A DNA stretch of 38,941 bases from Candidatus Binataceae bacterium. Lineage in GTDB: Bacteria > Desulfobacterota > Binatia > Binatales > Binataceae. The notes under the pieces are model-generated. The model worked only from the letters and a program-made list of their open reading frames with translations, was not told the origin of the DNA and ran no database searches. Location of the stretch: contig JAMXLL010000370.1 in assembly GCA_024281015.1 (NCBI GenBank), forward strand, positions 1 to 38,941, written 5' to 3'. The position numbers and the translations under genes were made by a program. This document shows, piece after piece, positions 1-9,326 of this stretch (position 1 is its first letter; every line of letters starts with the position of its first letter).

Positions 1-2
1 AT

Positions 3-1349
3 GAAATGTCAGCCGACGAAGGCGCCTCCTGGGCCGCTGCCAGCGCGCCATCGATCAGCCGGGTGCTCGCGCTGCAACCCAGGTTGAACCCCGGCAAGTT
101 CGCCGTGCATGAAATTGTGCTGCATGAATGGATCTGGTTATTCGGGGACGGCTTGATCTCGATGCGAGCGCTTTCGGCAATAGCCGGAACTCTTGCGATC
201 GTGGCCGTATTCTTCGTGGTTCGGGAATTACTGGCCTTGAGCGAATCGGGATCCAATTGTGCGCGTGATGAGGAGGCAAGCGACGAAGCAGCGCACATTC
301 TGGCGGCCGCGTACACAGCCCTGTTCTTCGCGCTGAATCTGGTCTTCATTAAGTATGCTCGGGAAGCCCGCATGTACTCGATTGCGCTGCTGGGCGCACT
401 GATACAGGTCGGAACTTTCGTCCGGACCCTACGCCGTCCCACTCCACCAGTGCTGGTGCTCGAGGCATTGTTCACGGCTCTGGCGATTGCCAGCACTTTC
501 ACGATGGCCCTTGTATTAGTGCCGGAGAGCCTCTTTTTGGTGTACCTGGCGATCTTTTCCAACCAAGGCTTTCGCCATCAGTCTGCAGCGGCCGCTTTGG
601 CGCTCGCGGGCGGGCTTGCTCTGTTGGTCGGACCAGCAGTTATTTACTTGCATGCGCGCGCCGCTGCGCCCCCACTTCTGGCGTACGCGTGGTCCTCAAG
701 ACCGCCAGTTTGGGCACCGCTGTCGATGTTCAACAAGGCGACCGGCAGCATCGGCTTCCCTGTCGCCTTCGTGCTTTTGCTCTGGGGCCTCGCTCGGGGC
801 TGGCGACAAGAGAGAGATGCTGTGATGTTCGTGCTGCTTTGGCTAGTGGCGCCACCGATTATGGTGTTGGCCGGTTCGTACTTGATTCGTCCGGCGTTCG
901 TAGAGCGTTACATGCTGGCGAGCTTCGTGCCTTTTTTCCTGCTGGTAGCACTCGGTGTTTGCTATATCCGTTCAGCCCTGGCTCAGTATGTGCTCGTGGC
1001 AATCGTTGCACTCACGGCGATCGGACACATTTACGCATACTGGCGTCATCCGCATGACGTGCAATGGCGCGAGGCTGCGGCGGTAGCCAGCCGGGAACCC
1101 GGCCACTCGATTGTGGTCGCTCCGCCGTATGCGGTCGACGTCGTCCGCTACTATCTACGCCGTTTACGCAGCGAACAATTAGTCGCGGTTGGCACATCGA
1201 ACGATGCGACTATTGCGATCGTTGCCGATAGTGGCGTCACTCCAACCGACGTGGCACGCCTTACAGCAGCGTTTCCTGGTTTGCTGAGTCGGCTGCGCGG
1301 TGTCATGGTACGGGAACGATCAGATCTATGGGGGCGCGAGCATGGCTGA
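3..1349 (+). CDS. GT39/ArnT-like membrane glycosyltransferase, N-terminus outside window
   Basis: Polytopic membrane protein resembling the GT-C fold glycosyltransferases of the PMT/ArnT family, which move sugars from a lipid-phosphate donor to acceptors on the periplasmic side. The visible protein opens with Asp-Glu in SADEGAS, which fits the acidic motif of the first extracytoplasmic loop. This family normally has a transmembrane helix before that loop, and the frame is open to the window edge. The methionine codon at position 6 is therefore probably internal and the true start lies upstream. About nine further hydrophobic segments follow (for example near residues 50-70, 165-220, 250-345), then a soluble C-terminal tail. 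The stop overlaps the start of the next gene. The substrate cannot be told from the sequence. Confidence 0.75.
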   Translation, partial: EMSADEGASWAAASAPSISRVLALQPRLNPGKFAVHEIVLHEWIWLFGDGLISMRALSAIAGTLAIVAVFFVVRELLALSESGSNCARDEEASDEAAHILAAAYTALFFALNLVFIKYAREARMYSIALLGALIQVGTFVRTLRRPTPPVLVLEALFTALAIASTFTMALVLVPESLFLVYLAIFSNQGFRHQSAAAALALAGGLALLVGPAVIYLHARAAAPPLLAYAWSSRPPVWAPLSMFNKATGSIGFPVAFVLLLWGLARGWRQERDAVMFVLLWLVAPPIMVLAGSYLIRPAFVERYMLASFVPFFLLVALGVCYIRSALAQYVLVAIVALTAIGHIYAYWRHPHDVQWREAAAVASREPGHSIVVAPPYAVDVVRYYLRRLRSEQLVAVGTSNDATIAIVADSGVTPTDVARLTAAFPGLLSRLRGVMVRERSDLWGREHG

Positions 1350-2202
1350 ACAATCAATTGATATCGGTCGGCTGAAGAATGAACAGAAACAGGATTGGGA
1401 TGCGGCCGCTGCTGGTTGGCAAAAATGGTGGCCGGTGCTGGAGCGCGCCTCTCAGCCGGTGAGCGACCGCTTAGTGGAATTGGCAGGAATTCGCAGTGGC
1501 GCACGGGTGCTCGACGTCGCTACCGGTAGCGGCGAACCGGCCATAACCGCAGCGCGCCGAGTCGCCCCCGGCGGCCAGGTTATTGCCGTCGATCAATCGC
1601 CTGGAATGCTGGCGATTGCTCGGGAACGCGCCGCAGCGCTCGGAGTCTCAAACATTGAATTCCGCGAAAGCGACGGTGAAACACTCGCGATTAATGAAGC
1701 TGATTTCGATGCAGTGCTCTGCCGGTGGGGCTTGATGTTCATGCCGGACATTAACCGGGCGCTGCGCGGTTTCCATCAACGGCTGGTTTCCGGCGGTCAT
1801 ATTGCAGTGGCGGTGTGGTCAACACCTGACAAGGTCCCGATGATAAGTATCGGTGCGGAGATGGTACGTAAACTTGCGAACCTGCCGCCTCCCGCTCCCG
1901 GTACGCTGGATCCGCTGCGCCTCGCTGACACGTCCATACTCAGCGGCGAGCTGAAGGGCTGCGGCTTTAGAGACATCATGATGGAGCGAATGCCTGTTAG
2001 ATTTGAATTCGAATCGCCGGAGGACTTCACTCGAATGCGCGAGGATGTTGCCTCCTCGTTCCGAACCCTACTCGCCCGTCAGCCGCCAGAGCTTCGCCGC
2101 GAGATTCTTGCGGCCGTGACCGACGCGGCAAGCAAATTCATTGAAAGCGATGGCAAGGTACGCACGACCAATGAGACGATCCTGTTCACGGCCGAAAAGT
2201 GA
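1342..2202 (+). CDS. Class I SAM-dependent methyltransferase (UbiE/COQ5-like)
   Basis: Soluble methyltransferase of 286 residues. The SAM-binding motif I is clear (VLDVATGSGEPA), followed by an acidic residue ending strand 2 (VIAVDQSPGML) and a motif-II-like segment (FDAVLCRWGLMFM). The UbiE/Methyltransf_11 group usually methylates quinone precursors or small metabolites; the substrate here is unknown. I chose ATG 1342, not the in-frame codon at 1300, because it overlaps the glycosyltransferase stop by 8 bases. That suggests translational coupling and avoids a long overlap. It converges on bcp. Confidence 0.8.
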   Translation: MAEQSIDIGRLKNEQKQDWDAAAAGWQKWWPVLERASQPVSDRLVELAGIRSGARVLDVATGSGEPAITAARRVAPGGQVIAVDQSPGMLAIARERAAALGVSNIEFRESDGETLAINEADFDAVLCRWGLMFMPDINRALRGFHQRLVSGGHIAVAVWSTPDKVPMISIGAEMVRKLANLPPPAPGTLDPLRLADTSILSGELKGCGFRDIMMERMPVRFEFESPEDFTRMREDVASSFRTLLARQPPELRREILAAVTDAASKFIESDGKVRTTNETILFTAEK

Positions 2203-2293
2203 ACACCCGAACCGCAAATGCTACAGAGGTATCCAAATCAATCTAACGGTAGAGAGCGGCTAGGCTCAAACAGCCGATCACTCGTTAGCGCTT

Positions 2294-2857
2294 TCAGGCA
2301 CGATCTGCCAGAGCAGCGAGGACTTCCTCTGCATGCCCGTTAACCTTTACTTTAGAGAAGACGCGCCGGACGGTCCCGTTTCGATCAATTATGAACGTTG
2401 TCCGCTCGATGCCCATAAATTGGCGACCATAGAGTGATTTCTGTTTGTAGACCCCGTATGCCTTAGCGGTCTGGTTGTCGGTGTCACTGAGCAACGAGAA
2501 ACTAAGCCCATATTTTTCGATAAACTTCCGGTGCGAACTCGGGCTATCCGCGCTCACGCCGACGATTTGAGCTCCGGCGGCGCGTAACTGCTTCAGCCGG
2601 TCGCGGAAACTGCAGGCCTCGTTGGTACATCCCGGCGTCATATCCTTCGGGTAAAAGTAAAGGACAATCTCGCCTTGCTGCTTGAGCTCCTTTAGCGAAA
2701 CAGGCTTGCCATCCTGGTCGGGCAACGTGAAATCAGGAGCCACTTTGCCCTGCAAGTCCGATATTTCCTTCGCCGAAGGAGCCTTAGTGGGCGCATCCGT
2801 ACGCGGTTTTGGGCTGCGAGCTTTCGATTTGGCCGGTGGTCGTGCGATTCGAGCCAT
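2294..2857 (-). CDS. bcp: Thioredoxin-dependent peroxiredoxin, BCP type
   Basis: AhpC/TSA-fold peroxidase of 187 residues that reduces H2O2 and organic hydroperoxides using thioredoxin. The active-site motif PKDMTPGCTNEACSF carries the peroxidatic Cys77 and, five residues on, Cys82. That is the atypical 2-Cys arrangement of E. coli Bcp. The FTLPDQDG strand and the FIIDRNGTVRRVF segment are also typical. The first ~35 residues are a Lys/Pro/Ala-rich extension absent from most family members, and there is no signal peptide. The upstream region contains a perfect 16-bp tandem repeat. Confidence 0.93.
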   Translation of the reverse strand: MARIARPPAKSKARSPKPRTDAPTKAPSAKEISDLQGKVAPDFTLPDQDGKPVSLKELKQQGEIVLYFYPKDMTPGCTNEACSFRDRLKQLRAAGAQIVGVSADSPSSHRKFIEKYGLSFSLLSDTDNQTAKAYGVYKQKSLYGRQFMGIERTTFIIDRNGTVRRVFSKVKVNGHAEEVLAALADRA

Positions 2858-2938
2858 TACAGTCTCTCCGGCTGGGTAACGTGCGCATGAATTCGGGCAA
2901 CCGAAACGCGATTACATTAGCGGCTTCCACAATGACCC

Positions 2939-2970
2939 GGCAAACAATCTTAGAGGCAAACAATCTTAGA
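2939..2970. repeat. Perfect tandem duplication of a 16-bp unit
   Basis: GGCAAACAATCTTAGA occurs twice back to back (2939-2954 and 2955-2970). It lies between the divergent bcp and thrB genes, 82 bases upstream of the bcp start. It could be a doubled operator or a replication-slippage product; the sequence alone does not decide. Confidence 0.9.
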
Positions 2971-3048
2971 CATTGTGAAATTTCGTAGCTCCTACTCGCC
3001 GTCAAGTTCGAATCTAGCTGCCAGCGGAACTCGATCTCAATTGCACAG

Positions 3049-3077
3049 TTGACGAAATCTTTATCAGGTTCTAAACT
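3049..3077 (+). promoter_or_regulatory. Probable sigma-70 promoter for the thrB gene run
   Basis: A TTGACG -35 element (3049-3054), a 17-base spacer and TAAACT (3072-3077) as the -10 match housekeeping promoter spacing. It ends 33 bases before the thrB ATG, which implies a short leader. No strong Shine-Dalgarno sequence is visible before that ATG. Confidence 0.5.
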
Positions 3078-3110
3078 TGCGGCGGGTGAGTCGCTGCCTG
3101 CTTAAAGTTC

Positions 3111-4145
3111 ATGGCCGTTTATACCGAGCTCAAAAAACCGTTAATTGACGAGCTCGCAGACGACTACAATCTTGGCCGCATCGCCAGCGTCACACCGATC
3201 GCCGAAGGCTCGGTCAACTCTAATTACCTAATCGAGACCGCTAAAGCGCGCCTCCTTCTGCGCGTTGACGAAGTCAAAAGCGAAGGCGAGGTCAAGCGCG
3301 AGATCGATCTCCTGGCTTTTTTGCGCAAGCATTCTTTTCCGTGTCCTCACCCGCTCCAAGACCGCATGGGACGGGTTTATCGCGATTATAACGGCAAATG
3401 CGTATCACTATTCCGCTATCTTGAAGGGCGGGTGCTGCCGGTGGCGCGTTTGCGCCAGGCACAACTGGAAAATATCGGGCATGCACTCGGCGAACTCCAC
3501 GTCATTGGCAAAGGCTACAAAAAAGGCATTGACAATAGGTTCAGCTTTGAGCGAATCGCGGACCTGTATATCGCGGTACGCGGCCGGCTACCCAGCTATT
3601 TCCGCAAAGTCATCCGGACCCTGGAAGACGAAATCGAGTATCTTACCCGTTATCTAGAGGGCAAGCTGCCTAAGGGCATAATTCACGGGGACCTGTTTGC
3701 CGATAACCTGCTGTTCCGCGGCGAAAAGCTGATGGCAATGCTAGATTTTGAGGCGGCTTGCCGTGGCAAATTCATATTCGACATCGCCACTGCGGTTAAC
3801 GCTTTGTGCTTTGTCGAGGGGGGCTACTCACTCGACCGCTTCCGGCACTTATTGCGGGGCTATGAATCGGTGCGGACGTTGTCTTTGGCCGAATGGGATG
3901 CATTTCCCAATGAGTTGCGTTACTCATCCTTACGCTTCACGGTCACTCGGCTGCATGATTTTTTTCTGCGCCCGATCAATGGTTCGCAACGCGTTAACAA
4001 AGACTTTAATGAGTTTTTTGACCGCCTGAGAGTCCTCCGCCGCGAGCGGGAAGGCGGAATGGAAGCATTGTTGATGGCGATGGCAACCGGCTACGACTAT
4101 CGGAAATACCAGAAGGTCAAGGCCGGTGAGCGGCTCAAGGCATGA
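3111..4145 (+). CDS. thrB: Homoserine kinase, aminoglycoside-phosphotransferase fold
   Basis: Kinase of 344 residues that phosphorylates L-homoserine on the way to threonine. This is the APH-fold (type II) enzyme, not the GHMP-fold ThrB. The N-terminus MAVYTEL is typical of this family. The Brenner-type catalytic loop is IIHGDLFADN, with His192, Asp194 and Asn199, followed by the metal-binding LDFEAAC. The proximal lobe carries ITPIAEGSVNSNY-like glycine and asparagine residues and RLLLRVDE with the ATP-contacting strand. Length is slightly above the usual ~320. It is first in a co-directional run with metF, folE and rpiA. A broader annotation as an SrkA/RdoA-like kinase is possible but less likely. 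Confidence 0.85.
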   Translation: MAVYTELKKPLIDELADDYNLGRIASVTPIAEGSVNSNYLIETAKARLLLRVDEVKSEGEVKREIDLLAFLRKHSFPCPHPLQDRMGRVYRDYNGKCVSLFRYLEGRVLPVARLRQAQLENIGHALGELHVIGKGYKKGIDNRFSFERIADLYIAVRGRLPSYFRKVIRTLEDEIEYLTRYLEGKLPKGIIHGDLFADNLLFRGEKLMAMLDFEAACRGKFIFDIATAVNALCFVEGGYSLDRFRHLLRGYESVRTLSLAEWDAFPNELRYSSLRFTVTRLHDFFLRPINGSQRVNKDFNEFFDRLRVLRREREGGMEALLMAMATGYDYRKYQKVKAGERLKA

Positions 4146-4224
4146 TTTTCCGTCCCGGCCCTCTTTTCGTCTGAAAAGTCCTTTTCCTCGCAAATACCGG
4201 GTCGGCTATGACCTTTGGGACCTG

Positions 4225-5127
4225 ATGAACTCGATCCTATCAAGTCTTGACCGCCAAAAGCCTTCGCTTTGGCTGGAAATCGCTCCCCCGCGCGGAATTG
4301 CGGTACAATCTCTTATTGAGAAGCTTGCCAGTCTTCGTGGTCACGCCGATGTGATCAATTTAGCCGATAATGCGCTTGGCAAGGTCAAGATGTCGGGGCT
4401 GGTCTTCGCGTCGATGATAAAACAACGCCTGGGTCTGGCGATTGCCCTCAACGTCTCTTGTCGTGACCGCAACCGATTCGCACTCAAATCGGACCTGCTT
4501 GGTGCGGGAGCCCTGGGCATTGAGGCGGTAGTGGCCCTGCGCGGCGACAAATTGCCCAAGGACGGCAGTGCAGGCGCTCTCCCTGTCCACGACGTCGATA
4601 CGTTCGGTTTGCTCAGGATGATCGCCGATCTAAATCTCGGCGATACAGGAGAAGGCAAGAGACTTCTGAGAACGCTCCCAGCTCTGCTGGTAGGCGTGGT
4701 TGGGAATCCGAACCGCCGGCCGTTTGAGCCCGAGGCGGAGCTACTTCGGCGAAAAGCTGGGGCGGGCGCCCAATTCGTAGTGACTCAACCGATATTCGAT
4801 CGCACGACCGCTTTGACTTTCACCGAAGAGGCGCAGCGTCTCGGTCTGCGGGTCGTGCTTGGGATTCTGCCGCTAAAGCGCGAATCAATGGCCGATTACA
4901 TGAGGACCAACATCAAGGACCTGAGCAGCGCGGTTCATCATTTCGAACGCTATGCCGGAGTTAGCGATGATGATGCGCGCCGGATATCGCTGGATTGGAA
5001 CCTTTCCCTAATGGACGAACTGGCCTCTGACGTGGCAGGCTTTAACATTATGAGCGGTGGAGGTCCCTCACTTGCGATCGAACTCGCGCTCGAATGGAAC
5101 CGTCATGCCGACGGAATCAGCCCCTGA
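4225..5127 (+). CDS. metF: Methylenetetrahydrofolate reductase family protein
   Basis: FAD-dependent TIM-barrel reductase that converts 5,10-methylene- to 5-methyl-tetrahydrofolate for methionine synthesis. Family landmarks are present: the N-terminal catalytic Glu in [10 protein letters not shown], the LRGD motif around the folate-binding Asp, and VTQPIFD with the conserved Gln. From ATG 4225 the protein is 300 residues, close to E. coli MetF. An in-frame GTG at 4126 would add 33 residues overlapping thrB; I prefer 4225 because the extra segment is unlike the family. Sequence divergence leaves room for a MetF-like paralogue. It overlaps folE. Confidence 0.82.
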   Translation: MNSILSSLDRQKPSLWLEIAPPRGIAVQSLIEKLASLRGHADVINLADNALGKVKMSGLVFASMIKQRLGLAIALNVSCRDRNRFALKSDLLGAGALGIEAVVALRGDKLPKDGSAGALPVHDVDTFGLLRMIADLNLGDTGEGKRLLRTLPALLVGVVGNPNRRPFEPEAELLRRKAGAGAQFVVTQPIFDRTTALTFTEEAQRLGLRVVLGILPLKRESMADYMRTNIKDLSSAVHHFERYAGVSDDDARRISLDWNLSLMDELASDVAGFNIMSGGGPSLAIELALEWNRHADGISP

Positions 5128-5713
5128 CAAGCTTCGATCAAACAGCCACGACCGGCGACCTGCTGAAGCTGCGGTGCGCAATATCCTTCGCCACGTCGGC
5201 GAAGATCCTGACCGGGAAGGATTGGCCCGCACACCCAGCCGGGTCGTGCAAGCTTACGAATATCTGACCAGCGGCTACACTCAAGATCCGAAGCAGGTCA
5301 TCAACGGCGCGCTTTTCACCGAGGAGCAGTACCAGGAAATCATTCTCTGCCGGGACGTGGACTTTTATTCACTTTGCGAACACCATTTGCTGCCGTTTAT
5401 TGGCAAGGCCCATGTCGGGTATCTGCCCAACCATCACATTGTCGGATTGTCCAAGATACCGCGGCTGGTTGAGATTTATGCTCGACGCTTACAAATCCAA
5501 GAACGGCTAACGACGCAAATCGCCCAGACCATTATGGACGAAATTAAGCCGCTGGGCGTCGCCGTCGTTCTCGAAGCCGAACACCTCTGCATGAGGATGC
5601 GTGGTGTCGAGAAACAGAATTCGTACGTGACGACCTCCGCCATGCTGGGGCGCTTCCGGACCCATCTTGAGACTCGCCAGGAATTTATGAACCTCTTGCG
5701 CAATGGCAAATAG
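5105..5713 (+). CDS. folE: GTP cyclohydrolase I, type IA
   Basis: Converts GTP to 7,8-dihydroneopterin triphosphate, the first step of tetrahydrofolate synthesis. The zinc site is intact: CEHHLLPF gives Cys91 and His94, and [11 protein letters not shown] gives Cys162. The substrate-binding [10 protein letters not shown] and the C-terminal TSAMLGRF are canonical. ATG 5105 gives 202 residues, a normal length, and overlaps the metF-like gene by 23 bases. A GTG at 5057 would extend it without family support. Its position after a folate-using reductase fits a small folate operon. Confidence 0.95.
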   Translation: MPTESAPDKLRSNSHDRRPAEAAVRNILRHVGEDPDREGLARTPSRVVQAYEYLTSGYTQDPKQVINGALFTEEQYQEIILCRDVDFYSLCEHHLLPFIGKAHVGYLPNHHIVGLSKIPRLVEIYARRLQIQERLTTQIAQTIMDEIKPLGVAVVLEAEHLCMRMRGVEKQNSYVTTSAMLGRFRTHLETRQEFMNLLRNGK

Positions 5714-5718
5714 CTGAC

Positions 5719-6444
5719 GTGACAAACGGCAGGGTCCGCAATTCTCGCCGGCCGGCGGCGCCAGAGCCCAGCGCGGATTCACTCGATGTACTAGCCAGGG
5801 CCGCTCTGCCTTACGTTAAATCCAGTCAGACGATTGGCCTTGGCAGTGGTCGAGCCGCCCATGCGTTCATTCGTGCCGTGGCCGAGGCACATCCCAACAT
5901 TCGAGGGGTGCCAACCTCGTCCGCGACTGCCGAGTTAGGGCGTTCGCTGAACATCAAGTTGGTGACCCTCGACGATGTTAGACGGCTCGATGCGGTTTTT
6001 GATGGCGCCGACGAAGTTGATCCGAGCTTGAATATGGTTAAAGGGCTCGGCGGAGCCATGGTGAGAGAAAAGATCGTAGCACTCTCCTCACGTCGTCGAA
6101 TCTTCCTAGTCTGGGATGCGAAGATGGTCAAACGGCTCGGTGAACAAGGGAACCTGCCCATCGAAGTCGTGCCATTCGCGGCACCGTTGGTACTGCAGGC
6201 TGTAGGCAAATTGGGACTAAAACCAAAGGTGCGCCTCGATGACGGAGGCGAACGGTTTATAACCGATAATGGTAACCTGGTCCTCGATTGCCGAGTAAAC
6301 TCGATTCGGAGCCCGGCCCGCCTCGAATGCCAGCTGCTAGGCATCCCTGGCGTGGTGGGCACTGGTTTGTTCCTGGGAATCGCCGATCTCGTCCTGGTTG
6401 TGTCGGACGATGGCAGGGTCACAACTCTTCGGCGCACTCGCTGA
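5719..6444 (+). CDS. rpiA: Ribose-5-phosphate isomerase A
   Basis: Interconverts ribose-5-phosphate and ribulose-5-phosphate in the pentose phosphate pathway. Diagnostic segments are the phosphate loop GLGSGRAAHAFI, the acidic active-site motif DGADEVDP, and VKGLGGAMVREKI with the catalytic Lys and Glu. The GTG start lies 5 bases after the folE stop, so the two are probably co-translated. The protein is 241 residues, slightly longer than E. coli RpiA (219) because of an N-terminal ~20-residue polar extension. Confidence 0.93.
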   Translation: MTNGRVRNSRRPAAPEPSADSLDVLARAALPYVKSSQTIGLGSGRAAHAFIRAVAEAHPNIRGVPTSSATAELGRSLNIKLVTLDDVRRLDAVFDGADEVDPSLNMVKGLGGAMVREKIVALSSRRRIFLVWDAKMVKRLGEQGNLPIEVVPFAAPLVLQAVGKLGLKPKVRLDDGGERFITDNGNLVLDCRVNSIRSPARLECQLLGIPGVVGTGLFLGIADLVLVVSDDGRVTTLRRTR

Positions 6445-6531
6445 CTCTCCCGAATCGTCGAGAAAAATCTTTTTTATCAGGGATGCTGGTTGTTGAAGCG
6501 AAAATTGAGCGACGCTTGAGGAGGCTTGCTC

Positions 6532-7395
6532 ATGAAGCTGGTGAGATATGCTGATAGCCACGGAAGTACGCTTGGCGTCGCGAGGGACGACCGCGTTATC
6601 AACCTGAGCAAGCGCTGGCCGGAGCTGCGAGATGATATGATCGCGCTGATCAAGAAGTGGCCGGATCTCGCATCCGAGCTCCCCAGGCTAATCGCCGATG
6701 CGGCCCCGGACGCGGCATTGGCCGATGTGCGGCTGCTGGCCCCCATAGCTCGTCCTGGAAAAATATTCGCCATCGGCCTCAATTATGCCGATCACGTCAA
6801 AGAAACTGGTCAGCAGGTTCCAGCTCATCAGATCTGGTTCACCAAAGCAGCGACTTCGATTAATTCGCCCTTCGATCCGGTCGAACTCCCGAAGGCTTCC
6901 GAACAAGTCGACTACGAAGCTGAACTGGTAGTAGTTATCGGCAAGCGATGTAAGCATGTTGCGCAAGAGCGAGCGGCGGAGGTGGTTTTCGGCTATTGCG
7001 CCGGTAACGATGTTTCAGTGCGCGATTGGCAATTACGCACGAGTCAATGGGTGCTCGGCAAGTCCTTCGACACCCATGCGCCGCTCGGTCCATGGATCGT
7101 GACGGCGGACGAAATCGGAGATCCCCACAGCTTGGGAATCCGATGCTCCGTCAATGGCGAACCGCGCCAAAGCTCCAATACCCGTCATCTAATCTTCAGC
7201 GTTTTTGACCAAATCGCGCATCTTAGTAGCGCAATGACGCTGGAGCCTGGCGACATAATCTTCACTGGCACCCCGGGTGGCGTCGGACTTGCCATGAAAC
7301 CGCCCCAGTGGTTGAAGGCGGGAGATAAGGTCAGGGTCGAGATAGATCGCATCGGCGCGATCGAAGCGGTGATGCAGCGCGAGTCATTATCTTAA
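6532..7395 (+). CDS. Fumarylacetoacetate hydrolase family protein
   Basis: Enzyme of 287 residues with the FAH/2-hydroxyhepta-2,4-diene-1,7-dioate isomerase fold, which cleaves or isomerises beta-diketo acids, often in aromatic degradation. The core starts at GKIFAIGLNYADHV. The acidic metal ligands are in VDYEAELVVVIG, followed by CAGNDVSVRDWQ, the GKSFDTHAPLGPW lid segment and IIFTGTPGGVG. ATG 6532 follows a GAGGAG ribosome-binding site by 7 bases, which supports it over the TTG at 6526. The exact substrate is not predictable. Confidence 0.88.
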   Translation: MKLVRYADSHGSTLGVARDDRVINLSKRWPELRDDMIALIKKWPDLASELPRLIADAAPDAALADVRLLAPIARPGKIFAIGLNYADHVKETGQQVPAHQIWFTKAATSINSPFDPVELPKASEQVDYEAELVVVIGKRCKHVAQERAAEVVFGYCAGNDVSVRDWQLRTSQWVLGKSFDTHAPLGPWIVTADEIGDPHSLGIRCSVNGEPRQSSNTRHLIFSVFDQIAHLSSAMTLEPGDIIFTGTPGGVGLAMKPPQWLKAGDKVRVEIDRIGAIEAVMQRESLS

Positions 7396-7436
7396 CCAGG
7401 CAATTAAAGCTAAACGTCCGGGCGGGTCCAGGGGTC

Positions 7437-8249
7437 ATGATAAAGCGCATTGATTCGGACTTCTTTGCGACACCTTTGCCGCGCGTAATGGCGCATCGCG
7501 GAGCGAGCGGTGAGTACCCCGAGAACACCTTGCCCGCATTCCGCGCCGCTGCAGAGAATGGAGCTGATTATATAGAACTCGACGTCCACCGCACTTGCGA
7601 CGGCCAAGTCGTCGTTTTCCATGATGAGGATCTATTGCGGATTGCCTCCGACCAGCGCCTGGTCGCCGAGATGACGCTCGCCGAGCTTGAGATGGTCGAC
7701 GCCGGATTTAACTTTTCACCCGACGGCGATGGCTGGCCTTTTCGGGCCAAAGGCATCCGGGCCCCCCTGCTTGCCGAGGTGCTTAAGTCGTGGCCAGCGA
7801 TGCGCTTCGTGATTGAGTTCAAACCGCGCGATCCAGCGATTGCTGATGCCACGCTGGAAGTTCTGCGGGTTACCGGGATGGAGCGGCGGGTGCTGCTCGC
7901 CAGTGAACATTTACCACCCATTGCGCGCGCCAGGATATTGGCGCCGCACATTCCGACTAATCTGCCCACTGCCGAGATAGTCGCGTTCATCCAGGCTTTG
8001 TCGTCAGGAAGCGTGTCGTATACCACTGACGGCCACGCATTGCAGATTCCGCCCGAACACCAGGGGATAAAACTCGCGACACCGGCTGCGGTCGCTGCAG
8101 CTCATAGAAATGGGCTCGAAGTCCACGTCTGGACCATCAACGAGCAGGCCGAGATGGAAGAAATGTTGTCGCTCGGAGTTGATGGCATCATTACCGATCA
8201 TCCCCAGCGCCTGCTCGCGCTGTTGCGTTCACGTCAGCAACAGGAATGA
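7437..8249 (+). CDS. Glycerophosphodiester phosphodiesterase
   Basis: TIM-barrel enzyme of 270 residues that hydrolyses deacylated phospholipids to glycerol-3-phosphate plus an alcohol. The catalytic and metal residues are visible: His20-Arg21 in MAHRGASG, Glu29-Asn30 in YPENTLPAF, Glu47/Asp49 in YIELDVH, and His62 in VVFHDEDLL. The C-terminal HVWTINEQAEM and GVDGIITDHP motifs complete the fold. There is no signal peptide, so it is probably cytoplasmic like UgpQ. AGGGG precedes the ATG. Confidence 0.92.
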   Translation: MIKRIDSDFFATPLPRVMAHRGASGEYPENTLPAFRAAAENGADYIELDVHRTCDGQVVVFHDEDLLRIASDQRLVAEMTLAELEMVDAGFNFSPDGDGWPFRAKGIRAPLLAEVLKSWPAMRFVIEFKPRDPAIADATLEVLRVTGMERRVLLASEHLPPIARARILAPHIPTNLPTAEIVAFIQALSSGSVSYTTDGHALQIPPEHQGIKLATPAAVAAAHRNGLEVHVWTINEQAEMEEMLSLGVDGIITDHPQRLLALLRSRQQQE

Positions 8250-8274
8250 TCAGCTAACCAGGAGAACTGTTCGA

Positions 8275-9291
8275 ATGAAACTCGACATCGGCCTCTCGAC
8301 ACGCGACTTGAGAGAAGTGCCAGCTGAAGCCAGACGAGCGGAACAACTCGGCTTCGCCGCCCTATGGTCAATGGAAGCTGGCAATGACGGTTTTCTGCCA
8401 CTGGCGCTGGCCGCAGAGCACACCCGTCGAATCCAGCTTGGTCCTTCGGTGGCCATTGCGTTTCCGCGCAGCCCGATGACGATGGCCTACACTGCTTGGG
8501 ACTTGGCCGCACTGTCGCAAGGACGTTTCATTCTCGGGCTGGGAACACAGGTAAAGGGCCACATCGAGCGACGCTATGGGGTGAAATGGGAAGCACCCGT
8601 GGGTAAGTTGCGGGAGTACGTTATGGCACTGAAGGCCATTTTCAAGTGCTGGGCCGAAGGCGGCAAGAAGCTCGCGTTTGAAGGGAAATACTATAACTTT
8701 TCGTTGATGACCCCATTCTTTGCCCCGCGCCCTCATAACTATCAGATTCCGATTTACATCGCCGGAGTAAATGAGCAAATTCTAAGGCTGGCCGGCGAGC
8801 ACTGCGATGGGCTACACGCGCACCCGTTCACCTCAGCCAAGTATCTGCGCGAATTCCTGCTTCCCCAGGTCCAACAAGGACTCAACAGGGCGGGCCGGGC
8901 ACGCCGAGACTTCACTATCTTCACTACCGCTTTTGTAATCGTCGGGCGCAACCAGGAAGAAATCGAAAGGGCCAAGGCCGGCGTGCGCCAGCAGATCTCA
9001 TTCTATGCCTCGACCCGAACATACAAGGTTGTGCTCGACATGCATGGGTGGGGTGAGACCGCCTACCGGCTCAACGAGCTGGCAGCAAGGGGTGATTGGG
9101 CGTCAATGCCGTCCCTTATCACCGACGAGATGCTGGAGGTGTACGCAGTGACTGGTACTTATGACAATATCGCTGACAAGATGCGGGAGCGTTTTGACGG
9201 ACTACTTGATCGCGTGGCCTTCTATGTACCGTACAAAGCGGCCTTTGATGACCACACCTGGAGCAAACTCTGCAAGCAACTCAATGGCTGA
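8275..9291 (+). CDS. LLM-class (F420-type) flavin-dependent oxidoreductase
   Basis: Luciferase-like monooxygenase fold of 338 residues. Typical segments are the N-terminal MKLDIGLSTRDL strand, AEQLGFAALWSMEAGNDGF, the RFILGLGTQVKGHIERRYG loop and PIYIAGVNEQILRLAGEHCDG. Close families use coenzyme F420, but FMN use cannot be excluded and no F420 biosynthesis gene is in the window. ATG 8275 has an AGGAGA ribosome-binding site; upstream in-frame codons would overlap the phosphodiesterase gene heavily. A 17-base tandem repeat follows the stop. Confidence 0.85.
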   Translation: MKLDIGLSTRDLREVPAEARRAEQLGFAALWSMEAGNDGFLPLALAAEHTRRIQLGPSVAIAFPRSPMTMAYTAWDLAALSQGRFILGLGTQVKGHIERRYGVKWEAPVGKLREYVMALKAIFKCWAEGGKKLAFEGKYYNFSLMTPFFAPRPHNYQIPIYIAGVNEQILRLAGEHCDGLHAHPFTSAKYLREFLLPQVQQGLNRAGRARRDFTIFTTAFVIVGRNQEEIERAKAGVRQQISFYASTRTYKVVLDMHGWGETAYRLNELAARGDWASMPSLITDEMLEVYAVTGTYDNIADKMRERFDGLLDRVAFYVPYKAAFDDHTWSKLCKQLNG

Positions 9292-9292
9292 T

Positions 9293-9326
9293 GGTGCCAT
9301 CGTTATGACGGTGCCATCGTTATAAT
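9293..9326. repeat. Two tandem copies of a 17-bp unit, second ending in TATAAT
   Basis: GGTGCCATCGTTAT occurs at 9293-9306 and again at 9310-9323, period 17, immediately after the oxidoreductase stop. The second copy runs into TATAAT (9321-9326), 22 bases before the next ATG. That hexamer could be a -10 box, but no good -35 is seen. Confidence 0.85.

Noticed and set aside
5826..6437. 203-codon open frame on the minus strand
   Set aside because: It is antisense to rpiA, with Ser/Arg/Pro-biased random composition and no motif.
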